DNA of 64,000 nucleotides, from assembly GCF_002285795.1 (NCBI RefSeq), contig NZ_CP022961.1, positions 4,034,001 through 4,098,000 on the forward strand, read 5' to 3'. Both the position numbers and the translations under genes were made by a program. This DNA comes from Plantactinospora sp. KBS50 (GTDB taxonomy: Bacteria > Actinomycetota > Actinomycetes > Mycobacteriales > Micromonosporaceae). The notes under the pieces are model-generated. The model ran no database searches. It was not told the origin of the DNA and saw only the letters and a program-made list of their open reading frames with translations. The first letter of the stretch is position 1. Each line of letters begins with the position of its first letter. This document shows, one piece after another, positions 18,263 to 27,181 of the stretch.

Positions 18263-19792
18263 GTGCTTGAGAACCTGCCCGCGGCGTTCGAGGCCGCGCT
18301 GCATCCCCGGGCACTGATGTTCATCGTGGTCGGCATGGTCGCCGGGATCATTCTCGGCGCCATGCCCGGCCTCGGCCCGACCATGGGCATGGCGATCCTG
18401 CTGCCCTTCGTCATCCGGGTCGACCCGCAGTACGGGATCTTCCTGTTCAGCGCCATCATCATCGGCGCCGGCTTCGGCAACGCCCTGCCCGCCGTCTTCG
18501 TCGGCATCCCTGGCACCCCGTCCGCACTGCTGACCGTCGAGGCCGGCCGCCCCTTCGCGCTGCGCGGCGAGGGCGGCCGGGCCCTGCTCGTCTCGCTCTT
18601 CGGGGCCAGCGTCGGGCAGGTCTTCGGGGTGCTCTCCTTCCTGTTCCTCATCACCCCGCTGCTGGCGCTCTCCACCCGGTTCCTCTTTCCGGAGTTCTTC
18701 GCCCTCGAACTGCTCGGGATGACCGCCGCCGCCGCGCTGATGGGCCGCAACCCGGTCAAGGGCATCGGCGCGATGTTCATCGGCATCCTGATCGCCCTCG
18801 TCGGGCCGGACCCGGTCACCGGCCAGCCCCGGCTCACCTTCGGCGTGGACGGCCTGGACCAGGGCATCGAGGTGGTGCCGGCGCTGATCGGCCTGCTCGC
18901 GCTCCGCGAGATCTTCGTGTCGCCCGCGACCAGCGCCGGTGCCCGCGTCGGCGACGCCCGCCGCGGCGTCATCCGGCTGCCCCGCCCACGCGCCGACGAC
19001 CTCCGGGAGGCCACCGCCCCGGCGGCGGTGGGCTCCGCGGTCGGGCTGGCCATGGGGCCCCTGCCGGGGGCCGGGCCGACCACCGCCTCGTTCATCTCCT
19101 ACCGGCTGGTCACCCTGGTCCGGCGCTGGCGACGCCGGCCGGAGGAGGGCTCCATTCCGGGGATCGCCGCCACCGACGCGAGCCAGAACGCCTGCGGCAC
19201 GTCGAGTCTCATCCCCACCCTCGCGCTCGGCATCCCCGGCGACCCGGCCGACGTGCTGATCCTCGCCGCGCTGACCGCGCAGGGGCTGATCGTCGGCCCG
19301 CAGTTGGCCAAGAGCGACCCGACGCTGCTGCCGGCGGTCGGCGCCGGACTGCTGATCAGTACGGTGCTGATGGTGGTGATCGGCTACCTGGCCATCTGGC
19401 CCAGCGCGTTCCTCGCCTCGGCGCCCCAGCGGATCATCACCTACGTGGCAGTGCTCGCGATGATCTCGGGTGTCTACGCGTACCGGCAGTCCATGGTGGA
19501 TGTCTGGGTGTGCCTGGGCGCCGGCCTGCTCGGCTACGCGATGTGGTGGGCCGAACTGCCGGTCGCCCCCGCCGCGCTGGCGCTGGTCCTGGGCAGCGCG
19601 GCCGAGAGCGACCTGCGCCGCGGCCTCATCCTCACCGACGGCGTCGGCGGGTTCCTGTCCCGCCCGATCACCGCGGCCATCCTCGCGCTGATCGCCGTCA
19701 TCCTGGCCGGCGGCGCCGTGCGGCCGGCGCTCGCCGCCTGGCGCACATCACCCAGCACGGGAGGACACGATGTTCCAGAACAGGCGCGGTGA
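18263..19792 (+). CDS. tctA: Second TctA large membrane subunit
   Basis: The 509-residue polytopic protein carries both TctA loops: GAMPGLGPTMGMAILLPFVI near residue 35 and MGPLPGAGPTTASFISY in the middle. GTG at 18263 is the only in-frame start after a stop at 18254. GGAGGG at 18248-18253 is correctly spaced. The loops read GLGPT and GAGPT, where the other TctA has GMTTT and GGGGV, so the two importers are diverged. The 3' end overlaps tctB by 23 bases. Confidence 0.9.
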   Translation: MLENLPAAFEAALHPRALMFIVVGMVAGIILGAMPGLGPTMGMAILLPFVIRVDPQYGIFLFSAIIIGAGFGNALPAVFVGIPGTPSALLTVEAGRPFALRGEGGRALLVSLFGASVGQVFGVLSFLFLITPLLALSTRFLFPEFFALELLGMTAAAALMGRNPVKGIGAMFIGILIALVGPDPVTGQPRLTFGVDGLDQGIEVVPALIGLLALREIFVSPATSAGARVGDARRGVIRLPRPRADDLREATAPAAVGSAVGLAMGPLPGAGPTTASFISYRLVTLVRRWRRRPEEGSIPGIAATDASQNACGTSSLIPTLALGIPGDPADVLILAALTAQGLIVGPQLAKSDPTLLPAVGAGLLISTVLMVVIGYLAIWPSAFLASAPQRIITYVAVLAMISGVYAYRQSMVDVWVCLGAGLLGYAMWWAELPVAPAALALVLGSAAESDLRRGLILTDGVGGFLSRPITAAILALIAVILAGGAVRPALAAWRTSPSTGGHDVPEQAR

Positions 19793-20429
19793 ACTGGTCG
19801 CCGCGGCGGCACTCTTCGGCCTCGGCGCGACCGTCCTGGTCTCGGTCCGGCGCACCCCCGACGTCCCGGTCGAGGACCCGCTCGGCCCGTACGGGCTGCC
19901 GCGGGTCCTCGCCGTCGGCCTCATCGCCGTCGCGGTGGCGATCGCCCTGCAGGCGTGGTGGGCGGCGCGACACCGGACCGGGCCGGCCAGCGCGACGGAC
20001 CCGGCGGACTCCGCCGCCGTGGCCGCGGCGGGGTCAGTCACCCCGACAGATCCGGCCGCCCCGACAGATCCGGCCACCACGGCAGAGCCGGCCACCACGG
20101 CAGAGCCGGCCACCACGGCAGAGCCGGCCACCACGGCGGTTCCGGTTCCCGCGGGTGCCGCCGCGGAACCGGAACCGGAACCGCCGGCCGCGCCGCGGCG
20201 GCGGCCGTACGGCGCGCTCACCATCGCCGCCACCATCGGCTACGTGCTGCTGCTGCCCGTGCTCGGCTTCATCGTCGCCAGCGTCCTGTTCGGCGTGGCG
20301 CTGCTGCCCGTACTGGGCGCCCGGAGCCCGCGCGCGGTCGTCCTGGTCCCGGCCGGCGCGGTGGCCCTGCTCTGGCTGCTGTTCGTCTACTCCCTCGACG
20401 TCGGGCTGCCCACGTTCCTCGGCCGCTGA
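19770..20429 (+). CDS. tctB: Second TctB-like small membrane subunit with a repeat-rich central loop
   Basis: The 219-residue product has membrane segments near residues 10-25 and 45-65, then two or three more after residue 145. This matches TctB topology. It is longer than the other TctB (167 residues) because of a hydrophilic loop of about 75 residues. The loop is rich in Pro, Thr, Ala and Glu and contains a tandem TTAEPA repeat. GGGAGGA at 19759 precedes the ATG. Position after tctA supports the call more than direct similarity does. Confidence 0.8.
   Translation: MFQNRRGELVAAAALFGLGATVLVSVRRTPDVPVEDPLGPYGLPRVLAVGLIAVAVAIALQAWWAARHRTGPASATDPADSAAVAAAGSVTPTDPAAPTDPATTAEPATTAEPATTAEPATTAVPVPAGAAAEPEPEPPAAPRRRPYGALTIAATIGYVLLLPVLGFIVASVLFGVALLPVLGARSPRAVVLVPAGAVALLWLLFVYSLDVGLPTFLGR
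20073..20138 (+). repeat. 18-bp tandem repeat in tctB
   Basis: The unit GCCACCACGGCAGAGCCG occurs about 3.7 times in tandem, in frame, encoding a repeated ATTAEP hexapeptide in the cytoplasmic or periplasmic loop of TctB. Copy-number change would not shift the frame. Confidence 0.85.
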
Positions 20430-20497
20430 GCGGCGTGGCACCCGCGGCCCGGCCGGCCGGACGGCCCGGCCGGTGCGCGACCGGCCCCCGGGGCTGC

Positions 20498-21511
20498 TCA
20501 GCGGGCCGCCTCCGGGGTGCCCGGCACCGCCGGCTCCGCGCTCCCGGCGGGCTCGGGCACCGGAGCGACCCGGCCGGCACGGCCCGCACGGCCCGCACGG
20601 CCGACCCCGCCGGCACGGCCCGCACGGCCCGCACGGCCACGCGACACGGCCACCCCGGCCAGGCAGAGCAGGCCGCCCAGCACGGCCAGCGGCCGGGGCA
20701 CCTCGGCCAGGAAGAGCCAGGACAGCAGGACCACCACGACCGGTACGACGTAGGTGGTCGCCCCCATCCGCCCGGCGGTCGAGCGGGCCAACGCGTACGC
20801 CCAGGTGGTGAACGCCAGCGCGGTCGGGAACACGCCCAGGTAGGCGACCCAGAGGATCATCGGCAGCGGCGCGACCGTCAGCTCCGACGCGAGCTGCCCG
20901 GCGAACGGCAGGCAGGCCAGCGCGCCGATGAGACAGCCGAACGTGGTCACCTGCAACGCGGAGGCGTGCCGCAGGGCCGGCTTCTGCGCCACCACGCCTG
21001 CCGCGTACGCCACGGCGGCCACCAGGCACAGCAGCACCCCGCCGGCCGAGGCCCGGCCGTCGGAACTGGCCAGGCCCACCACGGTGGCACCGGCGGCGGC
21101 CACGGCGAGGCCGGCGAACAGTCGGGGCGGAAACCCCTCACCCAGCAGCCAGCCGCCGAGCAGCGCCATCACGATCGGTCCGACATTGACGACCATCGCG
21201 GCGGTGCCGGCATCGACCCACCGTTCGCCCCAGTTGAGCGCCACCATGTAGAGCCCGAACCACAGCACGCCGGAGAGCGCGATGCCCGGCCAGGCCGCGC
21301 GCGGCGGAAGGCCCTGGCGCCGCAGGAGGAGAAAGGCCAGCAGGGTGACCGCACCGGCCAGCAGGCGGCCCAGCGCCAGCGCGCCCGGGGAGAAATGGGG
21401 TGCGGCGGCCCGGATGGCAACAAAGGCCGAGGCCCACAGAACAACCGTCACCGACGCCGCCAGCAATGCGCCGCGTGATGCGCCGGCGGCGATTCCGGAT
21501 TTCTCCGCCAT
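20498..21511 (-). CDS. EamA/DMT-superfamily permease
   Basis: The 337-residue product has ten hydrophobic segments in two repeated halves, as in EamA (RhaT/YdcZ-like) transporters. ALNWGERWVDAGTAAMVVNV in the first half and GATTYVVPVVVVLLSWLFL in the second are typical. The ATG at 21511 follows GGGGAGG. The final 45 residues are a low-complexity tail of repeated GRAGRA units and then Pro/Ala/Glu. It is convergent with tctB and sits at the edge of the biosynthetic cluster, so metabolite export is possible, though amino-acid or nucleoside transport is equally consistent. Confidence 0.85.
   Translation of the reverse strand: MAEKSGIAAGASRGALLAASVTVVLWASAFVAIRAAAPHFSPGALALGRLLAGAVTLLAFLLLRRQGLPPRAAWPGIALSGVLWFGLYMVALNWGERWVDAGTAAMVVNVGPIVMALLGGWLLGEGFPPRLFAGLAVAAAGATVVGLASSDGRASAGGVLLCLVAAVAYAAGVVAQKPALRHASALQVTTFGCLIGALACLPFAGQLASELTVAPLPMILWVAYLGVFPTALAFTTWAYALARSTAGRMGATTYVVPVVVVLLSWLFLAEVPRPLAVLGGLLCLAGVAVSRGRAGRAGRAGGVGRAGRAGRAGRVAPVPEPAGSAEPAVPGTPEAAR
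20572..20645 (-). repeat. Short tandem repeats encoding the Gly-Arg-Ala tail of the DMT permease
   Basis: Units of nine bases related to GGGCCGTGC repeat through this stretch and encode GRA tripeptides after the last membrane helix. They are in-frame low-complexity expansions typical of high-GC genomes. Confidence 0.6.
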
Positions 21512-21612
21512 CAGTATTTCCTCCCCGTTTCCTGACGCGACGGCCGCAGTCGCGGCCGAGCCGCACGTCATTACGTGTCAAGTCGAGCCGATGAGATCCA
21601 CAACGGACAAAA

Positions 21613-21633
21613 CCAACAGTATTATACCGTTGG
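21613..21633. promoter_or_regulatory. 21-bp palindrome between the DMT permease and OsmC genes
   Basis: CCAACAGTATTATACCGTTGG is a palindrome with one mismatched pair about an A/T centre. It lies 102 bases before the DMT start and 98 before the OsmC start, in an AT-rich island. TetR- or MarR-type repressors bind sites of this form. No cognate gene is adjacent. Confidence 0.5.
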
Positions 21634-21730
21634 ACGTCCAAGCAACCGACAGGCCGCGCCCGTGCGCACTTCGCCGTTGTCCACCATTTCGCCGTCGACC
21701 CGTCCGGCCACCCGTGGTATCCCTTTGGCC

Positions 21731-22189
21731 ATGACAATTCACTCGTACGACGTGGTCGTCTCCTGGTCCGGCGGCGGTGCCGCCGGCGGCACCGGTCGGC
21801 GCACGCACGGCCTGGTCAGCGCGGACGGCCCGGATCCGCTGGCGGTCGCCGCGGACCCGGCCCTGGGCGGCGACCCGGACCGGTGGAATCCGGAGCAACT
21901 GCTGGTGAGCGCGCTCTCGACCTGCCACATGCTTGTCTACCTGCACCTGTGCCGGCGCCGCGGGGTGGAGGTGATCGGCTACACGGACCGGCCGCACGGT
22001 GAGCTGGCCATCGACCGCGACGGCGGCCGGTTCACCGAGGTCACGCTCGCACCGTCGGTGATCGTGACCGACCCGATGATGATGGACGAAGCGGTCCGAC
22101 TGCACGGGGTCGCCCACAACGCCTGTTTCATCGCCAAGTCCGTCAATTTCCCGGTCCGGCACCGGCCCACGGTGTCTGTCGGATTGTGA
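21731..22189 (+). CDS. OsmC family peroxide-reducing protein
   Basis: The 152-residue product matches OsmC/Ohr-like proteins in length. It has the two conserved cysteines, in LSTCHMLVYLHLC near residue 60 and HNACFIAKSV near residue 135, plus the RWNPEQLLVSAL helix start that supplies the catalytic Arg and Glu. Members reduce organic hydroperoxides via a dithiol. The ATG at 21731 was preferred over the upstream frame, which has no conserved sequence. It faces the biosynthetic cluster and could protect against peroxide made by its flavin and diiron enzymes, but may simply flank it. Confidence 0.88.
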   Translation: MTIHSYDVVVSWSGGGAAGGTGRRTHGLVSADGPDPLAVAADPALGGDPDRWNPEQLLVSALSTCHMLVYLHLCRRRGVEVIGYTDRPHGELAIDRDGGRFTEVTLAPSVIVTDPMMMDEAVRLHGVAHNACFIAKSVNFPVRHRPTVSVGL

Positions 22190-22539
22190 CTCCTGGCCGG
22201 GCGGAAGGTGTCGGGACGGCGTCCGGCAGTCGAAAAATGCGGTGGCCGGCGATGGAGCGGCCCGGCCTCGGCCAGCAAAATTAAGCAGATACATACCACC
22301 CTTTAAGCACGACGATAAGTGTCGTTGACAGCACAGCGGGTGCTGACCTACGGTTCCAGCCAGAGTTCCACAGGCCACCGCAGACGAAACGTGCTCCAGG
22401 ACGCGACTTCGATTCGCTAGTCGAGGTTTTCCACCATTTAATTTCACCGGGCGGTCAGTACGATTATTGGTCGCCTCGAATTGTGGTGCGTGCCCGACTT
22501 CGACAATGCGTCCATCGCATCGGGAAGGTGATTCTGGAC
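22190..22539 (+). promoter_or_regulatory. Promoter region of the biosynthetic operon (350 bp without a gene)
   Basis: This AT-richer gap holds a candidate promoter: TTGACA at 22325-22330, 18 bases, then TACGGT at 22349-22354. An inverted repeat, ACGAC-N7-GTCGT (22309-22325), touches the -35. Downstream of the -10, GTTCCAG (22353) and GTTCCAC (22365) repeat with a 12-base period, similar in form to the repeats before the SARP gene at 55258. The long, nearly gapless run of genes that follows suggests this is the main promoter of the cluster. Confidence 0.45.
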
Positions 22540-23847
22540 GTGGAAGCCAAGTCGCGCGACGAGGACGTCAAACATTTCCGCTGTGTTGGCATCGGTGCCG
22601 GCCCGGCGAACCTGAGCCTCGCCAGCCTGCTGCACCAACGACCCGAGATCACGAACTGCTTCGTCGAACGGCGGCCCGCCTTCGAGTGGCACGACGGCCA
22701 GCAGATGCCCGGCGCGACGCTCCAGGTGTCGACGATGAAGGACCTGGTCACCCTCTCGGACCCGACGAACGCGTTCTCGTTCCTGTCCTACCTGCACGCG
22801 CACGGCCGGCTCTACCACTTCATCAACGCCCAGTTCGACGCCGTACCCCGGCAGGAGTTCCGCAACTACATGAGCTGGGCCAGCCAGCGCAACAGCAACG
22901 TCGTCTTCGGCCAGGAGGTGCTGGCGGTCGACTTCGACGGCGACTTCGTGGTGCGCACCACCCGCGGCACGATGCGCGCCGAGAACATCGCCGTCGGCGT
23001 CGGCACCGAACGCTGGGTGCCGCACCACGCCCGCGACGCCCTCGGCGCCACCCAGTTCCACGTCGCCGACTTCATGCACCGCGCCGTCGACCTGGCCGGC
23101 AAGCGGGTGGTCGTGGTCGGCGGCGGGCAGTCCGGGGCGGAGGCGTTCCTCGACCTCATCTCCCGGCCGCGGGCCGGACTGCCCCGCCGGGTCGCCTGGG
23201 TCTCCCGGCGGCCGAACTTCCTGCCCATCGACGACTCGCCGTTCACCAACGACTACTACATGCCCTGCTTCTCCGACTACTTCGCCAAGCTGCACCGCGG
23301 CACCCGGGAACGGTTCACCCGCCAGCACGTGCTGACCAGCGACGGGATCTCCGAGCAGACCCTGCGGGAGATCTACCAGCGCGCCTACATCCACCGGTTC
23401 GTGGACAACGCCGTCGACCTGTTCGCGCTCTACCCCAACCGGGAGGTCCTGCAGGTCACCGGCGGTCAGGAGCAGGGCTGGAAGCTGACCCTCGCGCACA
23501 ACGACCTCAAGGACGTCGACGAGCAGCTCGACGTCGACGTCATCGTCTGGGCCACCGGCTTCCGGCCGGCCCGGATGGACTTCCTCGCCCCCATCGCGCA
23601 CCGGCTCGAACGGGAGGGGGACGAGTTCCGCATCGACGACAACTTCGCGGTGACCTGGGACGGCCCGGCCGACCGCAACATCTTCGTGCAGAACGCCGCG
23701 CGCCAGCAGCGCGGCCTGGCCGACCCCAACCTGAGCCTGCTGGCCTGGCGGTCGCAGCGGATCGTGGACCGGATCAGCGGCGTGCGGTCGGAGAACCACA
23801 TCTCGTCCTTCATCGAGTGGGCCACCAAGCACGAGGTGACCTCGTGA
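22540..23847 (+). CDS. L-lysine N6-monooxygenase-like flavoprotein (SidA/IucD/PvdA family)
   Basis: The 435-residue product has the three family marks: an FAD site, GIGAGPANLSLASLL, near residue 20; an NADPH site, VVVVGGGQSGAEAFLDL, near residue 190; and the C-terminal ATGFRP motif near residue 340. The family N-hydroxylates lysine or ornithine side chains. Here the neighbours (glycine-oxidase-like enzyme and cupin-MetRS) match the hydrazine cassettes of s56-p1 and triacsin, where the substrate is lysine. GTG at 22540 is about 11 bases after GGGAAGG. GTG at 22528 or 22483 is also possible. Its stop overlaps the next start (GTGA). Confidence 0.9.
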   Translation: MEAKSRDEDVKHFRCVGIGAGPANLSLASLLHQRPEITNCFVERRPAFEWHDGQQMPGATLQVSTMKDLVTLSDPTNAFSFLSYLHAHGRLYHFINAQFDAVPRQEFRNYMSWASQRNSNVVFGQEVLAVDFDGDFVVRTTRGTMRAENIAVGVGTERWVPHHARDALGATQFHVADFMHRAVDLAGKRVVVVGGGQSGAEAFLDLISRPRAGLPRRVAWVSRRPNFLPIDDSPFTNDYYMPCFSDYFAKLHRGTRERFTRQHVLTSDGISEQTLREIYQRAYIHRFVDNAVDLFALYPNREVLQVTGGQEQGWKLTLAHNDLKDVDEQLDVDVIVWATGFRPARMDFLAPIAHRLEREGDEFRIDDNFAVTWDGPADRNIFVQNAARQQRGLADPNLSLLAWRSQRIVDRISGVRSENHISSFIEWATKHEVTS

Positions 23848-24878
23848 GCGCTGACCGGGTGGCGGTGGTGGGCGGCGGCATCCTGGGCTGCCTGATCGCC
23901 CGCGAGCTGACCGCGCGGCGGCCGGCGAGCGAGGTCATCCTGCTCGAACGCGACGCGGTGGCCGCCGGCGCCAGCCGGCGCTCGGCCGGGCTGCACTTCC
24001 CGCGCGGCGCCTGCGAGCGGGTCCGCGAGATGTCCTCGGTCAGCGAGGCGTACTACGCCCGGCTGCTCGCCGAGCGGCCGGACCTGCCGATCCATCCGGT
24101 GCCGATGACCGTGGTCGCCGGCGCCGGATCCGCCGACGCGGTGATCGAGGCGTACCTGCCCGGCGCGAAGCCGACGGACACCGACGCGACCGGCGACCCG
24201 GACGTGCGGCTGCCCGCGGGCAGCCGCGCCTGGACCGTGCGCGGCGGGCACCACGCGGACGTCGCGGCGCTCGCCGCGCGGCTGGCACCGGCCGGGGTCC
24301 GCGAGGGCGTCGCCGTCACGTCGGTGCGGCCGGGTCCGGACGCGGTGGCGCTGCGGCTGTCCACCGGCGACGAGCTGACCGTCGACCGGGTGCTGCTCGC
24401 CCCGGGGCCGTGGATCGCCGACCCGGCCTGGGCCGACCTGGTCGCCCCGCTGGGCCTGCGGGTCAAGCGGGTGGTGGCGCTGCACGTCGACCGGCCGGTC
24501 CGGCCCGGCGACCCGTGCGTGGTGCTGCACGACGAGGACGCCTTCCTGCTGCCGCTCGCGCACCGCGGGCACGCCCTGTTCAGCTACACCTGCCAGGAGT
24601 GGGACGCCGATCCCGACACCGCCGGGTACGCGCTGCGCCCGCAGCACCTGCGCGAGGCCCGCGAGGTGCTCCGGCGCTACGCCCCGGACCTGGCCGCCCG
24701 CTGCCGGTCCGGGCGGGTCTTCTGCGACGCCTACACCCCCGACCGCCAACCCGCGATCCGCGCCCTCGACCCGGCCGGGCGGGTCGTCTTCGCCGGCGGC
24801 GCCAACGGCTCGGGATACCGCCTTGGCCCCGCAATGGCCGCCGAGGCCGTGGACCTGATCGACCGGAAAGGGCAGTAA
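23844..24878 (+). CDS. FAD-dependent amine oxidase of the DAO/glycine oxidase family
   Basis: The 344-residue product begins with a dinucleotide fold, VAVVGGGILGCLIARELTAR, then the second FAD element ILLERD. It closes with GRVVFAGGANGSGYRLGP, typical of DAO-family oxidases such as glycine and sarcosine oxidase. In the homologous pathways this enzyme oxidatively cleaves the N6-(carboxymethylamino)lysine hydrazine, releasing hydrazinoacetic acid and 2-aminoadipate semialdehyde. The gene overlaps both neighbours (GTGA before, TAATG after), so the three cassette proteins are translationally coupled. Function is inferred from family and context. Confidence 0.85.
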   Translation: MSADRVAVVGGGILGCLIARELTARRPASEVILLERDAVAAGASRRSAGLHFPRGACERVREMSSVSEAYYARLLAERPDLPIHPVPMTVVAGAGSADAVIEAYLPGAKPTDTDATGDPDVRLPAGSRAWTVRGGHHADVAALAARLAPAGVREGVAVTSVRPGPDAVALRLSTGDELTVDRVLLAPGPWIADPAWADLVAPLGLRVKRVVALHVDRPVRPGDPCVVLHDEDAFLLPLAHRGHALFSYTCQEWDADPDTAGYALRPQHLREAREVLRRYAPDLAARCRSGRVFCDAYTPDRQPAIRALDPAGRVVFAGGANGSGYRLGPAMAAEAVDLIDRKGQ

Positions 24879-27181
24879 TGATCCTCGACACGTACGATGC
24901 GGCCCGGCTCGCGACCGCCTTCGGCATCGACATGAGCGACATCGCCGGCATCGGGGTGGGCGCCGGCTGGGGCCGGGTGGCGCCGGGCGTCAGCTCCGAC
25001 CCGCACCAGCACGACGAGACCGAGACGTTCGTCATCGTCCGCGGCACCGGCGACCTGATCGTGGACGGCCGCCGGTACCCGGCCCGGCCGGGCGTGGTGG
25101 TCCAGTTCGAGCCGTTCGAGACGCACGTCATCGAGAACACCGGCGACGAGGACCTGCTCTTCGTGACGCTCTACTGGCGCGACCCCGAACGCGCCGGCCG
25201 GCAGGCCGCCCAGGTGGAACGCGGCCGGCTGCGGGACCGGCCGGTCTTCGTCTTCTCCACCCCGCCCACCCCCAACGGCGACCTGCACCTGGGCCACCTG
25301 TCCGGCCCGTACCTCGGGGCGGACGTGTTCGTCCGGTTCCAGCGCCTGAACGGCAACCGGGCGTGGCACCTGACCGGCAGCGACGACTACCAGAGCTACG
25401 TGGTCGAGTGCGCCCGCCGCGAGGGCCGGTCGCCGGCGGAGACGGCGGCGCACTACAGCGCCGAGATCGCCCGTACGCTGGAACTGCTCGACGTCCCGCT
25501 GGACCAGTACACGGTCACCAACGCCGACCCCGACTACCGGGAACAGCTCCAGGCGTTCTTCACCCGGCTGGTCTCCTCGGGCGGGGTGGCCCCGGTCGCC
25601 GCGCCGGCGCTGCACGACGGCGAGACCGGCCGCTACCTCTACGAGGTCGACGTCACCGGCGGCTGCCCGCACTGCGGCTCCGGTGCCGGCGGCAACATCT
25701 GCGAGGAGTGCGGCGAGCCGAACCTCTGCCACGACCTGACCAACCCGGTCGCCCGGCACTCCAGCACTCCCCCGGTGCCCGGCAGCACCACCCGCTACCA
25801 ACTGCCACTGCACGAGTACGCCGACAGCCTGGCCGAGCACCACCACCTCGGCCGGGTGCCGGCCCGGCTGCGCGACCTGGCCGAGCGCCTGTTCAGCCGC
25901 GACCGGGTGGACGTGCCGATCACCCACCCGGCCGACTGGGGCGTGCCGCCGGTCGAGGACGGCGCACCCGGCCAGGTCATCTGGGTGTGGCCGGAGATGT
26001 CCTACGGCTTCCTGCACGGCATCGCCGCCCTGGGCGAACGGCTCGGCACCGGCTGGCACGCCCACGAGCCGCAGCCGGACTGGAAGATCGTGCACTTCTT
26101 CGGCTACGACAACAGCTTCTACCACTCGATCCTCTACCCGGTGCTGTACCAACTGGCCTACCCGGACTGGACCCCGGACATCGACTACCACGTCAACGAG
26201 TTCCTCCTGCTGGACGGCGCCAAGTTCAGCACCAGCCGGCGGCACGCCATCTGGGGCAAGGAGATCCTCGGCCCGGACACGGTCGACGCGGTCCGCTACT
26301 ACCTGTCCCGGATCCGCTCCGAGGGCCGGCGAACCAACTTCGAGCTGGCCGCCTACCGCCAGCAGGTCCGCCAGACGCTGATCGGCGGCTGGCAGCACTG
26401 GCTCAACGATCTCGGCCGGCGCGTCCGGACGACGTACGACGGGACCGTGCCGGACGCCGGCAACTGGACGCCCGAGCACACGGCCTTCCTGGCCCGGCTC
26501 AACACCCGGCTCGCCGCGCTGGCCGGCGCGCTGGGGCCGGACGGGTTCTCGCTCAACGCCGCCGCCGCCGAACTGGACGCGATCGTCACCGACGTGCACA
26601 CGTTCGCCAGCCAGGAGGCGCGGGTGTCGCAGTCCGCCGGCTGGCGGGCCGAGGCCCGTACCGCGATCGCGCTGGAACTGGCGGCGGCGAAGCTGCTGGC
26701 CGTGGGGGCCACCGCGGTCATGCCGCGGTTCGCCGCGAAGCTCGCGGCGGCGCTCGGGATGGAACCGGTCCAGGCGTGGCCGCAGACCGTCACGCTGGTC
26801 GCGCCGGGCACCCGGATCGAGCTGGCCGAGCAGGTGTTCTTCACCGACCCGGGTGCCGACCCGGACACCGGGCCGGACGCCGCAACGGCGGCCGCAACGG
26901 AGGCGACGACGGACGCCGGACCGGCGCGGCCGGCGGACGCCACCGACGGCTGGCTCACCGCCACCGTCGCCAGTCTGCTGGAGACCGACGGGCCGATCGG
27001 CGACCGGACCCTGGCCGACCTCGGCGCCACCTCGCTGCACGCGGTCACCCTGCAGTACCAGATCCTGGAGCGCACCGGCCTCGAACTCAGCGTCGACGAG
27101 CTGCTCGGCGGCACGACCGTGGCGGAACTCGCGCTGGCGCTGGTCCGGCGCGGCGCCGAAACCGAGGCGGTTCCGGCGTGA
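24878..27181 (+). CDS. Cupin-methionyl-tRNA-synthetase-like hydrazine synthetase fused to a carrier protein
   Basis: This 767-residue protein has three parts. Residues 1-110 are a cupin with metal ligands His43, His45, Glu49 and His83. Residues 120-640 are a class I MetRS-like domain with HLGH at 137-140, zinc-knuckle cysteines 263, 266, 275 and 278, and KFSTS at 449-453. A linker rich in Asp, Ala and Thr leads to a carrier domain whose Ser719 (LGATSLHAV) should carry phosphopantetheine. In Spb40 and Tri28 the cupin-MetRS part joins N6-hydroxylysine and an amino acid, usually glycine, through an N-N bond using ATP. The carrier is an extra feature, recalled also in azaserine biosynthesis (AzsN), where it accepts the hydrazonoacetyl group. 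Confidence 0.9.
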   Translation: MILDTYDAARLATAFGIDMSDIAGIGVGAGWGRVAPGVSSDPHQHDETETFVIVRGTGDLIVDGRRYPARPGVVVQFEPFETHVIENTGDEDLLFVTLYWRDPERAGRQAAQVERGRLRDRPVFVFSTPPTPNGDLHLGHLSGPYLGADVFVRFQRLNGNRAWHLTGSDDYQSYVVECARREGRSPAETAAHYSAEIARTLELLDVPLDQYTVTNADPDYREQLQAFFTRLVSSGGVAPVAAPALHDGETGRYLYEVDVTGGCPHCGSGAGGNICEECGEPNLCHDLTNPVARHSSTPPVPGSTTRYQLPLHEYADSLAEHHHLGRVPARLRDLAERLFSRDRVDVPITHPADWGVPPVEDGAPGQVIWVWPEMSYGFLHGIAALGERLGTGWHAHEPQPDWKIVHFFGYDNSFYHSILYPVLYQLAYPDWTPDIDYHVNEFLLLDGAKFSTSRRHAIWGKEILGPDTVDAVRYYLSRIRSEGRRTNFELAAYRQQVRQTLIGGWQHWLNDLGRRVRTTYDGTVPDAGNWTPEHTAFLARLNTRLAALAGALGPDGFSLNAAAAELDAIVTDVHTFASQEARVSQSAGWRAEARTAIALELAAAKLLAVGATAVMPRFAAKLAAALGMEPVQAWPQTVTLVAPGTRIELAEQVFFTDPGADPDTGPDAATAAATEATTDAGPARPADATDGWLTATVASLLETDGPIGDRTLADLGATSLHAVTLQYQILERTGLELSVDELLGGTTVAELALALVRRGAETEAVPA

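Noticed and set aside
20440-20480. Bidirectional terminator between tctB and the DMT gene
   Set aside because: The CCGGCCGG units can pair but the stem is imperfect, has no T-run and such sequences are common at this GC content.
22483-22539. N-terminal extension of the lysine N-hydroxylase from GTG 22483
   Set aside because: The extra residues are unlike the family and no ribosome site precedes that GTG. GGGAAGG fits the start at 22540 better.
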